A stretch of DNA of 64,000 nucleotides from Bathynomus jamesi (Eukaryota > Arthropoda > Malacostraca > Isopoda > Cirolanidae). The stretch is from NCBI GenBank assembly GCA_023014485.1, contig JAJOZX010009040.1:1-64000 (forward strand), in the 5' to 3' direction. How positions within the stretch are numbered: the first letter of the stretch is position 1; each line of letters starts with the position of its first letter. The position numbers and the translations under genes were made by a program. The notes under the pieces were generated by a model that was not told the origin of the DNA, searched no databases, and was given only the letters and a program-made list of their open reading frames with translations. This document shows positions 62,813-64,000 of this stretch, in pieces.

Positions 62813-64000
62813 ATGGTCGAAAGAGGTCGAACCTCTACCCCTGTAAATTCAGAGCAATAACTGTACATTTTTAGAAGTAAATTACAGCAAGAGAAACTTT
62901 TTATTTTCCCCTTCGAGCCTTGTTCTCTTCAGGAACTTAGTCAGTTAAGTCGACAAGTTATAAAAGAAAAGTCGATAAGTTTTAGTATCAGAGAAAGTAT
63001 CAGAGAAAGTATCAGAGTATTATAGAAAGAGAAGAATTAAAAATTGGCGACCCTTTGCCCAAATTAAGAGACAACCCAAGCACCATAGAAGATATTGGCA
63101 TAACAGTCTGGCGAGTCTGTAGCCAAGAGTTTAACAGAGTGGCGACCGCAAAGAATTAGAATGTTATAGAAGAAATATCCGTTGCTTGCCTCCTAACTAG
63201 AACCCCCGTCGATCCGAACCACCCCAGGGCCATAGACGGAGGGGTTAACAAACTGGCGACCCTTTACCAGGATCTTAACAGATTTTAAGAAGATTATTTT
63301 AAGAAGAAGATTATTTTAAGATTGTTATTTTAAGAAGAAGATTTTAACAAGAAGATTTTAACAAGAAGATTTTAACAAGAGGCCACTCTTTGGCCAAGAT
63401 AGAAATTACCCTGCATCAGGATAAAACCATTTGACCGGCGTGTCACGACTTCTAGTTCGTAACATCCACCCTTGAAACGGTGTGTCACGACTCCAAGTTC
63501 TCCACGCCTAATTTTCATCCAAGAAGAAGTAGCCAGCAAGACGTCTTCAGGACACGTCTCAAGGAAATTTTGTTAAGTACAGAGTTTGTTTGTTTTTAAG
63601 AAAATTTATAAACACTTGAAAAGTCAGCATTATTAACAGTTAATATTTAGTATGGAGCCAGAATTTAACACAAAACACAGTGAACACTTCAGACACCAGT
63701 GATACATTTGTTTTTATTGAAACAGTAATTTCAATGGAGTTAATTTCAAAGAGAGTTAATTTCAAAGAGAGTTAATTTCAAAGAGAGTTAATTTCAAAGA
63801 GAGTTAATTTCAAAGAGAGTTAATTTCAAGAGAGTTAATTTCAAGAGAGTTAATTTCAAGAGAGTTAATTTCACTGTTATATTCAGTATAGAATAATTGT
63901 ATTTTATGTATCAAACTTAATAGTATCGTACCTTCGTGTACATTAGAGTGAAATGTTGTTTACATTTTATATTTTTATTTGCAAATTTTTTTAAATTATT
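62813..64000 (+). repeat. Partial B-type unit 7, cut by the window edge
   Basis: Continues the array with purine array 63282-63380, 16-mer array 63725-63873 and ends at 'ttttttaaattatt'. It shares 'gaccgcaaagaatt' and 'gaataattgtatttta' with unit 6, private changes that link these two as the most recent neighbours. Confidence 0.95.

Overview
The window looks like repetitive, AT-rich eukaryotic DNA, most likely heterochromatin of an arthropod. The taxon is inferred from the transposon-type genes, one candidate short GT-AG intron and the absence of any bacterial gene layout. No rRNA, tRNA or ordinary host gene is visible. Almost the whole 64 kb is built from one long tandem-repeat unit of about 5.0-5.6 kb (a megasatellite), present in two orientations and two sequence subfamilies.

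Layout. (1) 1-4268: a truncated A-type unit in plus orientation, carrying a 300-bp foldback MITE. (2) 4269-7020: an unrelated AT-rich spacer with a long (AT)n tract, a possible Penelope-like fragment with a hammerhead-like core, diverged ~327-bp repeats, and a 975-bp inverted-repeat element with an intact 186-codon ORF. (3) 7021-18640: A-type units in minus orientation (two complete, two partial). (4) 18641-18670: a short AT-rich centre where the array flips, giving a large imperfect palindrome. (5) 18671-22865: a plus-orientation transitional unit mixing A-like and B-like features. (6) about 22866-64000: B-type units in plus orientation (one interrupted, six complete, one partial). The first B unit is split by a 2569-bp DDE-type DNA transposon with perfect 15-bp terminal repeats, a TAAT duplication and a broken transposase gene.

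Each unit has long AT-rich stretches, a GC-rich hairpin cluster, and several short internal arrays: a 13-mer-like purine array, a 16-mer gttaatttcaaagag-like array, and a 16-mer agtcagttttattcga-like array. These arrays differ in word and length between subfamilies and between neighbouring copies, while the rest of the unit is conserved. The long overlapping reading frames over the 16-mer arrays arise because a stop-free repeat whose length is not a multiple of three stays open in every frame; they lack ATG starts and I do not treat them as genes. The only credible protein genes are transposon-derived: 5898-6458 (intact ORF) and 24389-26070 (pseudogene).
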